23,605 nt of DNA from a virus. The DNA lies in IMG/VR virus record IMGVR_UViG_3300032086_000581, positions 1 through 23,605 of that record; one strand, given 5' to 3'. Below the pieces are notes generated by a model, which was given only the letters and a program-made list of their open reading frames with translations, was not told where the DNA came from and made no database searches. The stretch's first letter is position 1; the number at the start of each line of letters is the position of its first letter. This document shows positions 6,336-12,537 of the stretch, piece by piece. A program made the position numbers and the translations under genes.

Positions 6336-7194
6336 GCATTTCTGCCTGAGTTATATAAGAAAGTCTTCCGTCTTTTCTCCACTTGTCCCATTCACTTATT
6401 GGTTGATTTGTAGGTTTGTCATCTTTTGCCTCATTGACTTTGTAAAATGTGACATCTTTATTCCAATCCATAAGCGTATACCATTGATTAACCCAATTTG
6501 TGTGAGGTGTTGGTGTGCTTTCTTTTGGTACATAATGTTTTGTGCCTGCATATATATTATTAACTTTAAGACTATCACTTACTAAATCATGTCCTATTAA
6601 ATAAACTTCTTTTGGTTTTTCAATTTGCATTGCTACAAATCCAGCAGTTGCGCCACAAGCCCAACCGTGATCTTTAGCCTCTGGTTTTACATCTTTCAAA
6701 CCATGTGATTTATCATTAGGACCTATCCATGAAACGTGTATTTGGGAAGAATTTATTTGTTTTTGTATAACCTCTTTAGGTCTGCCACTATGTGTCTTTT
6801 GTGCTTGACGTAATATACCCACCATACCTTTCATATTTGTTCCGTGTATAACAAACTCTTCGGCCTGGTCTTTATATTCTTTATTGTCCCTTACTATATC
6901 AAACTGAGATAACTCCTCTAACTCGTCATTACTAATTAAACCATTAACAACTGATTCATATGTCATTTTAGGTAGTTTAGTCCAGTTTCTAAAATAACAA
7001 GGTTTCTTATACGCAAACCCACTATGATATATTTCGTGTGATATTCCACTATCAACAGCACACAATACATCTATGTCATCTGGATTAGTTCTATAAATGG
7101 CATTGCAACCATATACCTTACCATAATTTTTAAGTACAGATATATCTAACTGCAATCTACTTTTACCATTACCTAATAAAAATACTTTACTCAT
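6313..7194 (-). CDS. DUF115/MAF-like Rossmann protein (possible glycosyltransferase-type)
   Basis: 293 aa. The N-terminus MSKVFLLGNGKSRLQLDISV with GNGKS and then YGCNAIYRT (about 28-37) resembles the nucleotide-binding start of the DUF115/motility accessory factor and 6-hydroxymethylpterin-pyrophosphokinase-like Rossmann families. A later WACGATAGFVAMQI...EVYLIGHD segment (about 178-203) is the second conserved block of such proteins. It may modify sugars or lipid-linked substrates, but no reaction can be assigned. TAATG coupling links it to the upstream gene. Its stop lies directly beside the -10 of the gp32 promoter. Confidence 0.5.
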   Translation of the reverse strand: MSKVFLLGNGKSRLQLDISVLKNYGKVYGCNAIYRTNPDDIDVLCAVDSGISHEIYHSGFAYKKPCYFRNWTKLPKMTYESVVNGLISNDELEELSQFDIVRDNKEYKDQAEEFVIHGTNMKGMVGILRQAQKTHSGRPKEVIQKQINSSQIHVSWIGPNDKSHGLKDVKPEAKDHGWACGATAGFVAMQIEKPKEVYLIGHDLVSDSLKVNNIYAGTKHYVPKESTPTPHTNWVNQWYTLMDWNKDVTFYKVNEAKDDKPTNQPISEWDKWRKDGRLSYITQAEMLDKMTKK

Positions 7195-7382
7195 TAATTA
7201 GAGAACCAATTTAAATATATTAGATATGGTACTAAAATAGGATATACAATATGTTCAATTAGTTCATATATGACTAACAAAGTTAAAGCAATTGCCCATA
7301 TTTTACTAGTCTTTGCTTTTTTAGAAACATATCCAAAGACTTTACTATGCCATTGTCCTATCTTATTTACTAATGTTTTCAC
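7194..7382 (-). CDS. Small single-pass membrane protein, GTG start
   Basis: 62 aa with a basic N-terminus (KTLVNKIGQWHSKVFGYVSK) and a long hydrophobic stretch around residues 28-55 (WAIALTLLVIYELIEHIVYP). It starts with GTG at 7382, with a strong AAGGAGGT upstream on the minus strand, inside the end of gp59 (20-nt overlap). It is followed by TAATG coupling to the next gene. Family unknown; topology suggests an inner-membrane protein. Confidence 0.6.
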   Translation of the reverse strand: MKTLVNKIGQWHSKVFGYVSKKAKTSKIWAIALTLLVIYELIEHIVYPILVPYLIYLNWFSN

Positions 7383-7980
7383 TAAAAACCTCCTTCATTA
7401 TAAATTTACATTTAGTTCTATTAAACTTTATAAACTGTTTTAACTTGGCAATCTTAGATGAGATTTCAGGCCATATAACAGTTTCAGAAATTTCTTTATC
7501 CCAATTTTTACTAAACGAAAAAATCTGATCCATGATGATGAGTGTCTGTATTGAGATTTGTTTTGAAAGAAATAACCGTAGCAATCTTGGATGTTGCCCA
7601 CTAGATACGCTAAAGACATCATCAAAAAGAATACGACTGTCACTAATAGCATTACTAATGCGTACCACATCGCTTCTAAAATTGTATGTAAAACTCTCAT
7701 TATATTTTCGCCATTTATTATATGTTGTTTCTCCATCTGCTCTAACTAAATCTCCTATCCATGTCTTAGAATTATTTGCAAAGTTAGCCACAAAGTAATC
7801 AAGTAGTTCGTCAGGTTTGTATTTAGTAACCAGTTTATGAAAAAAGAACCTGTCATTTCTTTTAAGAAACGTATTAAATGATGAGTTGACTTTTGCATTG
7901 TGTTTAAAAAAGTCGTAATTATCTGTTGAAAAATGTAATTTAATTGCAAGATATAATTTATAAGCTTCATAACTGTTCAT
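7363..7980 (-). CDS. 59: Replicative helicase loader gp59
   Basis: 205 aa (T4 gp59 is 217). gp59 loads the gp41 helicase on gp32-coated forked DNA. Family features match T4: the start EAYKLYLAIKLHFSTDNYDFF corresponds to T4 VYKLYLMIKQHMNGKYD, then RNDRFFFHKLVTKYK (T4 RRDKYFFQKLSEKYK), and NSKTWIGDLVRADG (T4 NQDAWIGDISDAD). The protein is helical and basic at its C-terminus. It overlaps gp33 by 4 nt (ATGA-type), reproducing the T4 33-59-32 neighbourhood. Confident by motif and context. Confidence 0.9.
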   Translation of the reverse strand: MNSYEAYKLYLAIKLHFSTDNYDFFKHNAKVNSSFNTFLKRNDRFFFHKLVTKYKPDELLDYFVANFANNSKTWIGDLVRADGETTYNKWRKYNESFTYNFRSDVVRISNAISDSRILFDDVFSVSSGQHPRLLRLFLSKQISIQTLIIMDQIFSFSKNWDKEISETVIWPEISSKIAKLKQFIKFNRTKCKFIMKEVFSENISK

Positions 7981-8198
7981 ATAGGAAGTTTACCTGTTGT
8001 ACTTTTTTGCACTAAGTTCAGGTCTTCGGCTTCTATTTTTAACTTTTCTTTTAGAGATTTATTAATAAGAGAATTGATGGTGCCTGTATCTAAACCATTC
8101 TGTTCACAATAATGTAATACAGCATCCATATAAGATATTTTTTTAGTCTTTACTAAATCTTCAATAATCAATCCAAATTTCTTACTATTTAATAACAT
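7977..8198 (-). CDS. 33: Late transcription co-activator gp33
   Basis: 73 aa, shorter than T4 gp33 (112 aa) but like the gp33 versions of marine T4-like phages. The core ISYMDAVLHYCEQNGLDTGT (about 21-40) is the recognisable gp33 motif. gp33 binds RNA polymerase and connects the gp45 sliding clamp with the late sigma gp55, so its presence fits the NATAAATA late boxes in this window. It precedes gp59 with a 4-nt overlap. ATG at 8198 lies 5 nt after a TATAAT and has no Shine-Dalgarno, so its own mRNA would be leaderless. Confidence 0.85.
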   Translation of the reverse strand: MLLNSKKFGLIIEDLVKTKKISYMDAVLHYCEQNGLDTGTINSLINKSLKEKLKIEAEDLNLVQKSTTGKLPI

Positions 8199-8203
8199 AC
8201 TTT

Positions 8204-8231
8204 ATTATAACATATTATAGGGGAGAGTCAA
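8204..8231 (-). promoter_or_regulatory. Sigma70-type promoter of gp33, -35 inside a hairpin
   Basis: TTGACT (8226-8231), 16-bp spacer, TATAAT (8204-8209), then 5 nt and ATG. The -35 sequence is formed by the loop and first stem bases of the hairpin at 8221-8239. Start of transcription would be at or near the ATG. Confidence 0.7.
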
Positions 8232-8239
8232 CCTCTCCC
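8221..8239 (-). terminator. Hairpin after the small lipoprotein gene
   Basis: Minus strand GGGAGAG, 5-nt loop GTTGA, CTCTCCC: a perfect 7-bp GC-rich stem 6 nt after the stop at 8246. No U-run follows; instead the downstream strand forms the gp33 promoter. Confidence 0.6.
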
Positions 8240-8245
8240 GTATAA

Positions 8246-8437
8246 TTACTTAGCGATTTGATCGCAATTAGTTTTGTCGGCTGGTACGCCTGTTTTTTTA
8301 TCGTATAACCAAACGTATGAGTATATAACTTTGTCTTCTTTTACAGCACACTTTTTACCAAATGAAAGTCTTGGTTCTTTAACAGAACAAGCACTTAGCA
8401 AAACACCTGCAAATAATATTGTTAGTAATGTTTTCAT
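8246..8437 (-). CDS. Small lipoprotein
   Basis: 63 aa. Type II signal peptide MKTLLTILFAGVLLSAC with lipobox LSAC, so Cys17 would be lipidated and about 47 residues exposed in the periplasm. The mature part has two more cysteines (KKCAVKEDK and KTNCDQIAK) that could form a disulfide, and a YSYVWLYDKKTG segment. AAAGGAT precedes the ATG. It follows another exported protein gene by 8 nt. No family recognised. Small phage lipoproteins often act in superinfection exclusion or lysis (o-spanin), but there is no i-spanin partner visible. Confidence 0.7.
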   Translation of the reverse strand: MKTLLTILFAGVLLSACSVKEPRLSFGKKCAVKEDKVIYSYVWLYDKKTGVPADKTNCDQIAK

Positions 8438-8445
8438 TGTATCCT

Positions 8446-8775
8446 TTATTCAATGTTTGTATTATTAAATGTGTGAAACAATAAACATCTTTCGCCGCCA
8501 TCAGGCACATCAATTGACGTTAATACTTCATCATCATTGTTTTTATATATAGTCACCATATAAACTGCTTGTCCATTAGGTTGAGAACCAGCTCTACCTA
8601 AACTTATCTCAACAGCCTTAAATTTATGGTCTTTAATGTATCTATCTGTCTCTTCAATTGACCCACATAAAGCAGGTATCTCAACAAAATAGAAGCTGTA
8701 AGTTCCTGTATTATATCGTTCAGCAAAAGCTGTTGTGCTGAACAATAATATTATTAGTGTTAAAATCTTTTTCAT
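8446..8775 (-). CDS. Exported periplasmic protein, unknown family
   Basis: 109 aa with a clean type I signal peptide, MKKILTLIILLFSTTAFA, cleaved after AFA. The mature domain has two cysteines (ALCGSIEE and GERCLLF), beta-rich segments (TYSFYFVEIP, AVEISLGRAG, AVYMVTIY) and no membrane helix. AAAGGG precedes the ATG. It shares a transcript with the small lipoprotein below. No function can be assigned; export suggests an envelope role during infection. Confidence 0.65.
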   Translation of the reverse strand: MKKILTLIILLFSTTAFAERYNTGTYSFYFVEIPALCGSIEETDRYIKDHKFKAVEISLGRAGSQPNGQAVYMVTIYKNNDDEVLTSIDVPDGGERCLLFHTFNNTNIE

Positions 8776-8858
8776 ATATCCCTTTAGCTGTTATGGTCGC
8801 AAGTAGGATTGTTTAACTCACCTTTTTGACTAGTCTCCGAATTTCTATTGACCTGCTA

Positions 8859-9578
8859 CTATTTAGTAATTTGAGTCAACTTTTCTTTGTTTCTTAATAG
8901 AAAATCTGTCGTGTGTTTATAGAATAGCTCTTGGTGTTCTTTTATTTTATCTTCGCCATGCACCCACTCTTGTACAAAACCATCTTCACAAGCAGCTAAA
9001 ATAACTGTCTGTACTATTTTTTTACTTGGATATAACTCTTCAAACATCTTAGCATATGCTGAAGTTTGTAAAAAGTTACCATAATTATATTCTTCGTCTC
9101 TTCTTTTTGTTGAAGTTTTAAAATCAATAATTGATAATTTACCTTTATACTCAGCAACACAATCAACTTGACCTGCAACTCCTAATTCTTTTGAGTATAG
9201 GTATTCCTCTAAGCAATGAATATTATCTATTCTTGCCAAATAAGGTTTAATGATTCTAAACAATCCTAAAGCGGTTACGTTAGTTGTACCTACGTTCTTT
9301 TCATCAGCATTGTTTAAATGATTTTCTACTAGTTTATGTGTTGATTTACCTCTATTTGTAGCTGACACAGAAATGTAGTTGGCCATCTTTTCACCAACTG
9401 ATTGTCGCCACGCTTCTATTTTTGCTTTTCTTTCAGGTATCGCACCTAAGATTGAAGTCACCGAGGGCATATTAACACCATCAATGGTGTAATATCTTAT
9501 GCCCTCTAAATTCTTACCTTTTACTCCTATTGCTTTAGGAAGTACACTCTCCTCAAGTTTTACATGATTAAATGCCAT
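8859..9578 (-). CDS. PD-(D/E)XK nuclease (RecB/Cas4-like exonuclease family)
   Basis: 239 aa. The catalytic set is visible: an N-terminal RGKSTHKLVE motif (H81), GVAGQVDCV with D139, LSIIDFKTS with D152 and K154, and the RecB-type QTSAYA motif (Q171). This is the pattern of phage single-strand or 5' exonucleases related to RecB/Cas4 nucleases, acting on DNA in recombination, repair or host DNA breakdown. No helicase domain and no cysteine cluster for a Cas4 Fe-S site is seen. AAAGGATAATT precedes ATG at 9578. It has a perfect sigma70 promoter just upstream. Confidence 0.75.
   Translation of the reverse strand: MAFNHVKLEESVLPKAIGVKGKNLEGIRYYTIDGVNMPSVTSILGAIPERKAKIEAWRQSVGEKMANYISVSATNRGKSTHKLVENHLNNADEKNVGTTNVTALGLFRIIKPYLARIDNIHCLEEYLYSKELGVAGQVDCVAEYKGKLSIIDFKTSTKRRDEEYNYGNFLQTSAYAKMFEELYPSKKIVQTVILAACEDGFVQEWVHGEDKIKEHQELFYKHTTDFLLRNKEKLTQITK
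8860..8867 (-). promoter_or_regulatory. Weak late-like box ACTAAATA
   Basis: ACTAAATA then GTAGC resembles the late boxes at 352 and 4683 (…AAATAGTAG). It overlaps the nuclease stop codon, and the 80-base gap to the next ATG (8776-8858) holds no ORF. It could start a leadered late transcript for the two exported proteins. Confidence 0.3.
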
Positions 9579-9608
9579 AATTATCCTTTATTGTGTTCAT
9601 AATATATT

Positions 9609-9637
9609 ATTATATAATATTATTTGTTTATTGTCAA
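9609..9637 (-). promoter_or_regulatory. Consensus sigma70 promoter of the nuclease gene
   Basis: TTGACA (9632-9637), 17-bp spacer, TATAAT (9609-9614), directly after the stop of the M15 peptidase gene. The first ATG downstream (9600, 8 nt after TATAAT) opens a 10-codon ORF, MNTIKDNYGI, that overlaps the nuclease start; the AAGGAT inside it serves the nuclease ATG at 9578. Confidence 0.85.
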
Positions 9638-9639
9638 GC

Positions 9640-10158
9640 TCAATCACCAATAAGTGAATTATTGACATCTTCAGTAGTAGGACCAGTAGTTTTTGAGTAT
9701 TCTTTTTGATATACAGTTCTACCATCAGCGCTTCTAAACGCTCTTAAATACTCTCTTCTATTGTCCTCATCATTTTTGTAGGAGCAATGGACCCAACCAG
9801 AATTAGGTTCTTCTGGTTTCCAAAACTCTAATATACATTGGTCAAAATTAAGGTTGTCAACTATCCAGTCGGCAACTTCCTTATTTGACACACCAAAAAT
9901 TTCAAAGTCAGCTGCACACCCATCGGCGTGTTGTGAATTAAGACTTGAACCTATGGCAATACATAATTCTCCTGATCTAAAGCCTGATGATACAGAAACC
10001 ACTTTACCAAAGTGATCTCTAACAGGTTGAAGTATGTTAGTTGCTAGTCGTTCAAGGTTTGTAATGTGATCCTCGTTAGGGTTATTATTGATACCCTTAC
10101 GAACAGCTGTGTCGCTCTTAATAAGTTCTTTAAGAGTGAAGTTTTTGCTTAATCGCAT
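9640..10158 (-). CDS. Peptidase M15-family endolysin (D-Ala-D-Ala type carboxypeptidase fold)
   Basis: 172 aa. M15A-like zinc peptidases cleave peptidoglycan peptides. The metal and catalytic residues are present: SQHADGCAADFE gives H77 and D84, and GWVHCSY gives H124. SSGFRSGELC (about 57-66) is the conserved preceding motif, and the start FTLKELIKSDTAVRKGINN matches phage M15 endolysins. There is no signal peptide, so access to peptidoglycan would require a holin; candidates are the small membrane proteins elsewhere in the window. AAAGGAT precedes the ATG. Confidence 0.8.
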   Translation of the reverse strand: MRLSKNFTLKELIKSDTAVRKGINNNPNEDHITNLERLATNILQPVRDHFGKVVSVSSGFRSGELCIAIGSSLNSQHADGCAADFEIFGVSNKEVADWIVDNLNFDQCILEFWKPEEPNSGWVHCSYKNDEDNRREYLRAFRSADGRTVYQKEYSKTTGPTTEDVNNSLIGD

Positions 10159-10303
10159 ATAGTTTATCCTTTGCTTGTAGTTTTATTTTTTTAAGTGTCC
10201 TTATGTTAAACCAAGAAGTTCCTGAACGGTCTGTTTTTCTTTCTTGTTCTAAATTATTAACCTCTCTTTTCAAATCTTTATGATGTGTTTTTTGTGGTAA
10301 CAT
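10130..10303 (-). CDS. 57-aa DUF465/YdcH-like small coiled-coil protein
   Basis: ATG at 10303 is preceded by GAGAGGATAATT and follows the upstream stop by 2 nt; the end overlaps the endolysin gene by 29 nt. The peptide is charged and helical: THHKDLKREVNNLEQERKTD near the start and TLKKIKLQAKDKLYAIKQKL near the end. The spacing of the conserved H-x2-L-x3-V-x2-LE and LKK-x-KLxxKDxL parts resembles the YdcH/DUF465 helical hairpin, whose function is unknown. Similarity is by pattern only. Confidence 0.6.
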   Translation of the reverse strand: MLPQKTHHKDLKREVNNLEQERKTDRSGTSWFNIRTLKKIKLQAKDKLYAIKQKLHS

Positions 10304-10305
10304 AA

Positions 10306-10704
10306 TTATCCTCTCGTTAGTTTTAACAGTTTATCCATCTGTGCCTTGATAATAGGACCTCTATTAGGCCAATGAATATACGGTTCATTTGATTTAGATA
10401 GGTTGTATAAAAATGGCAATACAACTTTCTCTATTTCTTTAAATCGTGCTTTTACATCTGCGTCTTGTAGTTCTTTTGTCACAGTATCTTTTTCGGCCAC
10501 AATCTGCATTACTTCGTTCATCATTGATTTAATTGATGAAACATCCGATTTAACTTTTGCTAATTCAATATTTGTTCCCTCTAAAGCTTTTGTATCAACA
10601 GCAGGTGTTGATTGAGTCTCAGCGGGTTTACTTGACACAGGAGTAAAACCAAAGTCAACGCTTGTGTCAAACTCTCTCATAAAATCTGGTAAATCATTGC
10701 TCAT
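10306..10704 (-). CDS. Conserved marine T4-like phage protein, unknown function
   Basis: 132 aa. A disordered N-terminus rich in S/T/P (residues 1-40) is followed by a coiled-coil stretch (about 45-85) and a C-terminal motif EPYIHWPNRGPIIKAQMDKL. I associate the IHWPNR motif with hypothetical proteins common in marine T4-like phages. There is no membrane segment or enzymatic motif. Strong AAGGAGGT precedes ATG at 10704, which lies inside the end of the upstream gene (11-nt overlap). Confidence 0.6.
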   Translation of the reverse strand: MSNDLPDFMREFDTSVDFGFTPVSSKPAETQSTPAVDTKALEGTNIELAKVKSDVSSIKSMMNEVMQIVAEKDTVTKELQDADVKARFKEIEKVVLPFLYNLSKSNEPYIHWPNRGPIIKAQMDKLLKLTRG

Positions 10705-11110
10705 AGCTTTCTACCTCCTTTTTCATTTTTAAATGTTTAAGTTCGTTTTGTAATTCTAATTTTTCTTGCGTAATTTCTTTTAATTGTTTTGCTGTTTCAA
10801 TAGATTTTTTTGTAGTGTCGTAGGCGTGTTGTTTAATAGACTTCTTTGTTTTAATAGTGGTTAATAAATCTACTCCGTTATAAGTTTTTGCATATACACT
10901 ATTACTAGCAGCGATACCTGCACCTGAAGATAACAAGGCAAACTCACCACAACTAGTTAAAGACAATCCCATTATAGTGGGCAGGATTATCTTTTTAAGG
11001 ACATTCCTGCCCTTTGTGAAATACAATGAGCGGATTGACCTACTCGACTCTGGTATACGACCGTTGCGTTTCAGTTGCTCGCTCTGTACTATATTATTTA
11101 GATTTTGCAT
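10694..11110 (-). CDS. Lipoprotein-like protein with odd N-terminal extension
   Basis: 138 aa if read from ATG 11110. Residues 38-54 (VLKKIILPTIMGLSLTSC) look exactly like a lipoprotein signal with lipobox LTSC, followed by a glycine/alanine-rich segment (SSGAGIAASNSVYA) and a long charged helix (about 85-135). A signal starting 38 residues into the protein is unusual; no in-frame ATG, GTG or TTG lies just before the KK. The extra N-terminus is encoded by an unusually GC-rich stretch (11022-11078). Either the extension is real, a non-standard start is used, or the first part is not coding. Lipid-anchored helical proteins near an endolysin could be o-spanin-like; this is speculative. Confidence 0.55.
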   Translation of the reverse strand: MQNLNNIVQSEQLKRNGRIPESSRSIRSLYFTKGRNVLKKIILPTIMGLSLTSCGEFALLSSGAGIAASNSVYAKTYNGVDLLTTIKTKKSIKQHAYDTTKKSIETAKQLKEITQEKLELQNELKHLKMKKEVESYEQ

Positions 11111-11420
11111 TTCTTTTACTTGCCCATTTTTTACGGTGTTTTGCCATTACCTGTTCCGTCTTAATTTGTTTAGTGCTTTTAGTACCCATTTCATTTGCCA
11201 ATTTACTTTGAGGATGTTTCTCAGCAATTTTACTTAATGTTTCTTTCCAACCTTGATCACTTCTATAACTCATACCAGATACACCAGCAACAATATTAAC
11301 CTGAGTAATAATCTGTCTAACATTGTTATTCTTTTTTAAATAAGATTCCATTTCAGATATGGTCATGTAATCCGTCCAAACTTTACCAGTTTTTTTGTTT
11401 TCAAATGTATATGATGGCAT
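11094..11420 (-). CDS. Conserved marine phage protein with MPSYTFENK start (FmdB-like N-terminus without zinc ribbon)
   Basis: 108 aa. The start MPSYTFENKKTGKVWTDYMT followed by ISEMESYLKKN resembles FmdB-type small regulators and a conserved group in marine T4-like phages, but the CxxC zinc-ribbon cysteines are absent. The middle GVSGMSYRSDQGWKETLSKI is also characteristic of that phage group. The C-terminus is strongly basic (KHRKKWASKRNAKSK), suggesting nucleic acid contact. It follows the DUF5856-like gene as TAAATG. Confidence 0.65.
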   Translation of the reverse strand: MPSYTFENKKTGKVWTDYMTISEMESYLKKNNNVRQIITQVNIVAGVSGMSYRSDQGWKETLSKIAEKHPQSKLANEMGTKSTKQIKTEQVMAKHRKKWASKRNAKSK

Positions 11421-11804
11421 TTATTTTAGTGTTAAGTGATACTTTAACTGATTGACGGACTCTAGCATATCCTCTAATATGCTCATAAGGTCGATTTCAG
11501 ACTCGACTTGTTTACTGATAGCCTTGATACTATCTTTTTGTTTTTGTAGCCGTCTATGAAACTCATCGGTTTCAGGTGATATATAATTAGAAACATTAGC
11601 AACAAACTCACTACTAAAACTTATTCTTGCTCGTTTACCTTGATATGTTTCTACAAACCTGTCGTTTAGTTCATTTAATTTTGTGTAATGTTCACCAAAG
11701 GCTTCGTGTTCAGCATAACTTCTAGTTTGCCAATGAGAGGCCTGTATGAAATTTAACCAGTGAATATTCCTATTCACAAACGATTCTATATCTTTATGTA
11801 TCAT
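11421..11804 (-). CDS. DUF5856-like (ferritin/Dps-like helical) protein
   Basis: I place the start at ATG 11804, giving 127 aa beginning MIHKDIESFVNRNIHWLNFI; the 12 codons further upstream are in-frame but overlap the micro-ORF in another frame. The segment ASHWQTRSYAEHEAFGEHYT then LNELNDRFVETYQGK is the characteristic DUF5856 pattern, which resembles Dps/ferritin-like helices with H and E residues, common in marine phages. The second half is a coiled coil. The start is coupled to the upstream stop as TAAG-ATG. Function unknown. Confidence 0.65.
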   Translation of the reverse strand: MIHKDIESFVNRNIHWLNFIQASHWQTRSYAEHEAFGEHYTKLNELNDRFVETYQGKRARISFSSEFVANVSNYISPETDEFHRRLQKQKDSIKAISKQVESEIDLMSILEDMLESVNQLKYHLTLK

Positions 11805-11805
11805 C

Positions 11806-11859
11806 TTAAAAGTGTCCCCAAATCCACAAACCGATTGCAATTACTAATATTGGTTCCAT
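11806..11859 (-). CDS. 17-aa hydrophobic micro-ORF with its own late promoter
   Basis: MEPILVIAIGLWIWGHF is one short hydrophobic helix with a W-x-W end. The ATG lies exactly 5 nt after a perfect T4-type late box TATAAATA and the stop leads directly (TAAG) into the ATG of the DUF5856-like gene. It would be below normal annotation limits. It may be a real membrane microprotein or the leaderless initiation point that feeds the next gene by coupling. Confidence 0.5.
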   Translation of the reverse strand: MEPILVIAIGLWIWGHF

Positions 11860-11864
11860 TATTA

Positions 11865-11872
11865 TATTTATA
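11865..11872 (-). promoter_or_regulatory. Perfect T4 late promoter box TATAAATA
   Basis: TATAAATA followed by TAATA and then ATG at 11859, the same 5-nt spacing as the boxes at 352, 4683 and 14379. It overlaps the stop of the ArfA-like gene. Confidence 0.7.
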
Positions 11873-11975
11873 CTTTCTTTTTTCTTTTAAAACTGCCTTT
11901 ACCTTTTTTAGGTTTAACAACTCTAGGCTTAAATTTTGGTGTTCTAACTTGTTTTGCTATCGGATTGTGTTTCAT
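11868..11975 (-). CDS. arfA: ArfA-like alternative ribosome rescue factor, 35 aa
   Basis: ArfA lets RF2 release ribosomes stalled on mRNAs lacking a stop codon. The peptide aligns without gaps to E. coli ArfA residues 14-42: N, I, P, F, R, V, K, then KKGKGS, an aromatic, R and K match (here RVVKPKKGKGSFKRKKK; E. coli RVEKNKKGKGSYMRKGK). ArfA functions in the mRNA channel through this basic tail while its N-terminal part contacts RF2; this version lacks the first ~10 residues and E. coli's hydrophobic C-terminal end, which is normally removed anyway. GAAGG precedes ATG at 11975, which lies 32 nt inside the upstream gene. Assignment is from motif memory; short basic peptides can mislead. Confidence 0.65.
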   Translation of the reverse strand: MKHNPIAKQVRTPKFKPRVVKPKKGKGSFKRKKKV

Positions 11976-12537
11976 TTTTTATACCTTCAGCAAACCAATC
12001 AGGCATTTTAGCAGGTGATTTCCATGTTGCAAATCTAACTTTTTTCATAATATAATATTTACGATAACTAGCAACACTGTCACCTGGAACTATACATTCA
12101 TCAGGCATTGCTGGTGTTGCGTCTGTACCTATTGCATTTAAATTAGCATTGTTAGGTGGTTCTTTTAGCAAGTCTTTTAGTTTTGCTATTGACACATGGT
12201 CAACTGTTTTGTTATATCTTTTTTTGTATTCTTCGTTTAGTGCCATCATGTGGTTGTATAACCATCTGTAATTATAAGCAGACTTCATAACCCATTGTGT
12301 ACTAGGGTGTCTTAACCAACCTGCTTTGTAAATGATTGCTTCTTCGTTAGGATTATCTAATCGCCATCTTTTTATTTTACGACCATTTTTTGTTTTGTCA
12401 TAATATTCTTTACCGTCTAATACTCTTTTTACTGTACATAACATTTGAGCAGATTCTAATATCATTTTAATAACGTGTTTATCACAGGACATTTCTGCTG
12501 CCTTGACAGGATCTTTATCTAAGTAAAATATATTCAT
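11944..12537 (-). CDS. Conserved marine phage protein, MNIFYLDxDPVKAA family
   Basis: 197 aa. The start MNIFYLDKDPVKAAEMSCDK then HVIKMILESAQMLCTV belongs to a family I recognise from many marine T4-like phages, with conserved C, D, K and H (CDKHV), WLRHPSTQWV (about 75-84) and a C-terminal MPDECIV...SYRKYYIMKK..FATW block. The conserved polar residues suggest an enzyme, possibly a nucleic-acid-acting one, but I cannot name a reaction. TAATG couples it to the preceding small gene, and the ArfA-like ORF starts inside its end. Confidence 0.65.
   Translation of the reverse strand: MNIFYLDKDPVKAAEMSCDKHVIKMILESAQMLCTVKRVLDGKEYYDKTKNGRKIKRWRLDNPNEEAIIYKAGWLRHPSTQWVMKSAYNYRWLYNHMMALNEEYKKRYNKTVDHVSIAKLKDLLKEPPNNANLNAIGTDATPAMPDECIVPGDSVASYRKYYIMKKVRFATWKSPAKMPDWFAEGIKNETQSDSKTS

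Noticed and set aside
7440-7736. 98-codon minus-strand frame MEKQHIINGENIM… inside gp59
   Set aside because: It lies wholly inside gp59 in another frame; gp59 is strongly supported by T4-like motifs.
8859-9578. Cas4 / CRISPR adaptation gene
   Set aside because: The nuclease lacks the cysteine cluster of Cas4, and no repeat array or other cas gene is present.
11020-11080. tRNA or tRNA-like gene in the GC-rich island, either strand
   Set aside because: No proper T-loop (TTCRANN with 5-bp stem), no 7-bp acceptor stem and too short for a tRNA; kept only as a possible structured element.
11094-11420. True FmdB zinc-ribbon regulator
   Set aside because: Only the N-terminal strand pattern is similar; the CxxC motifs that define the zinc ribbon are missing.
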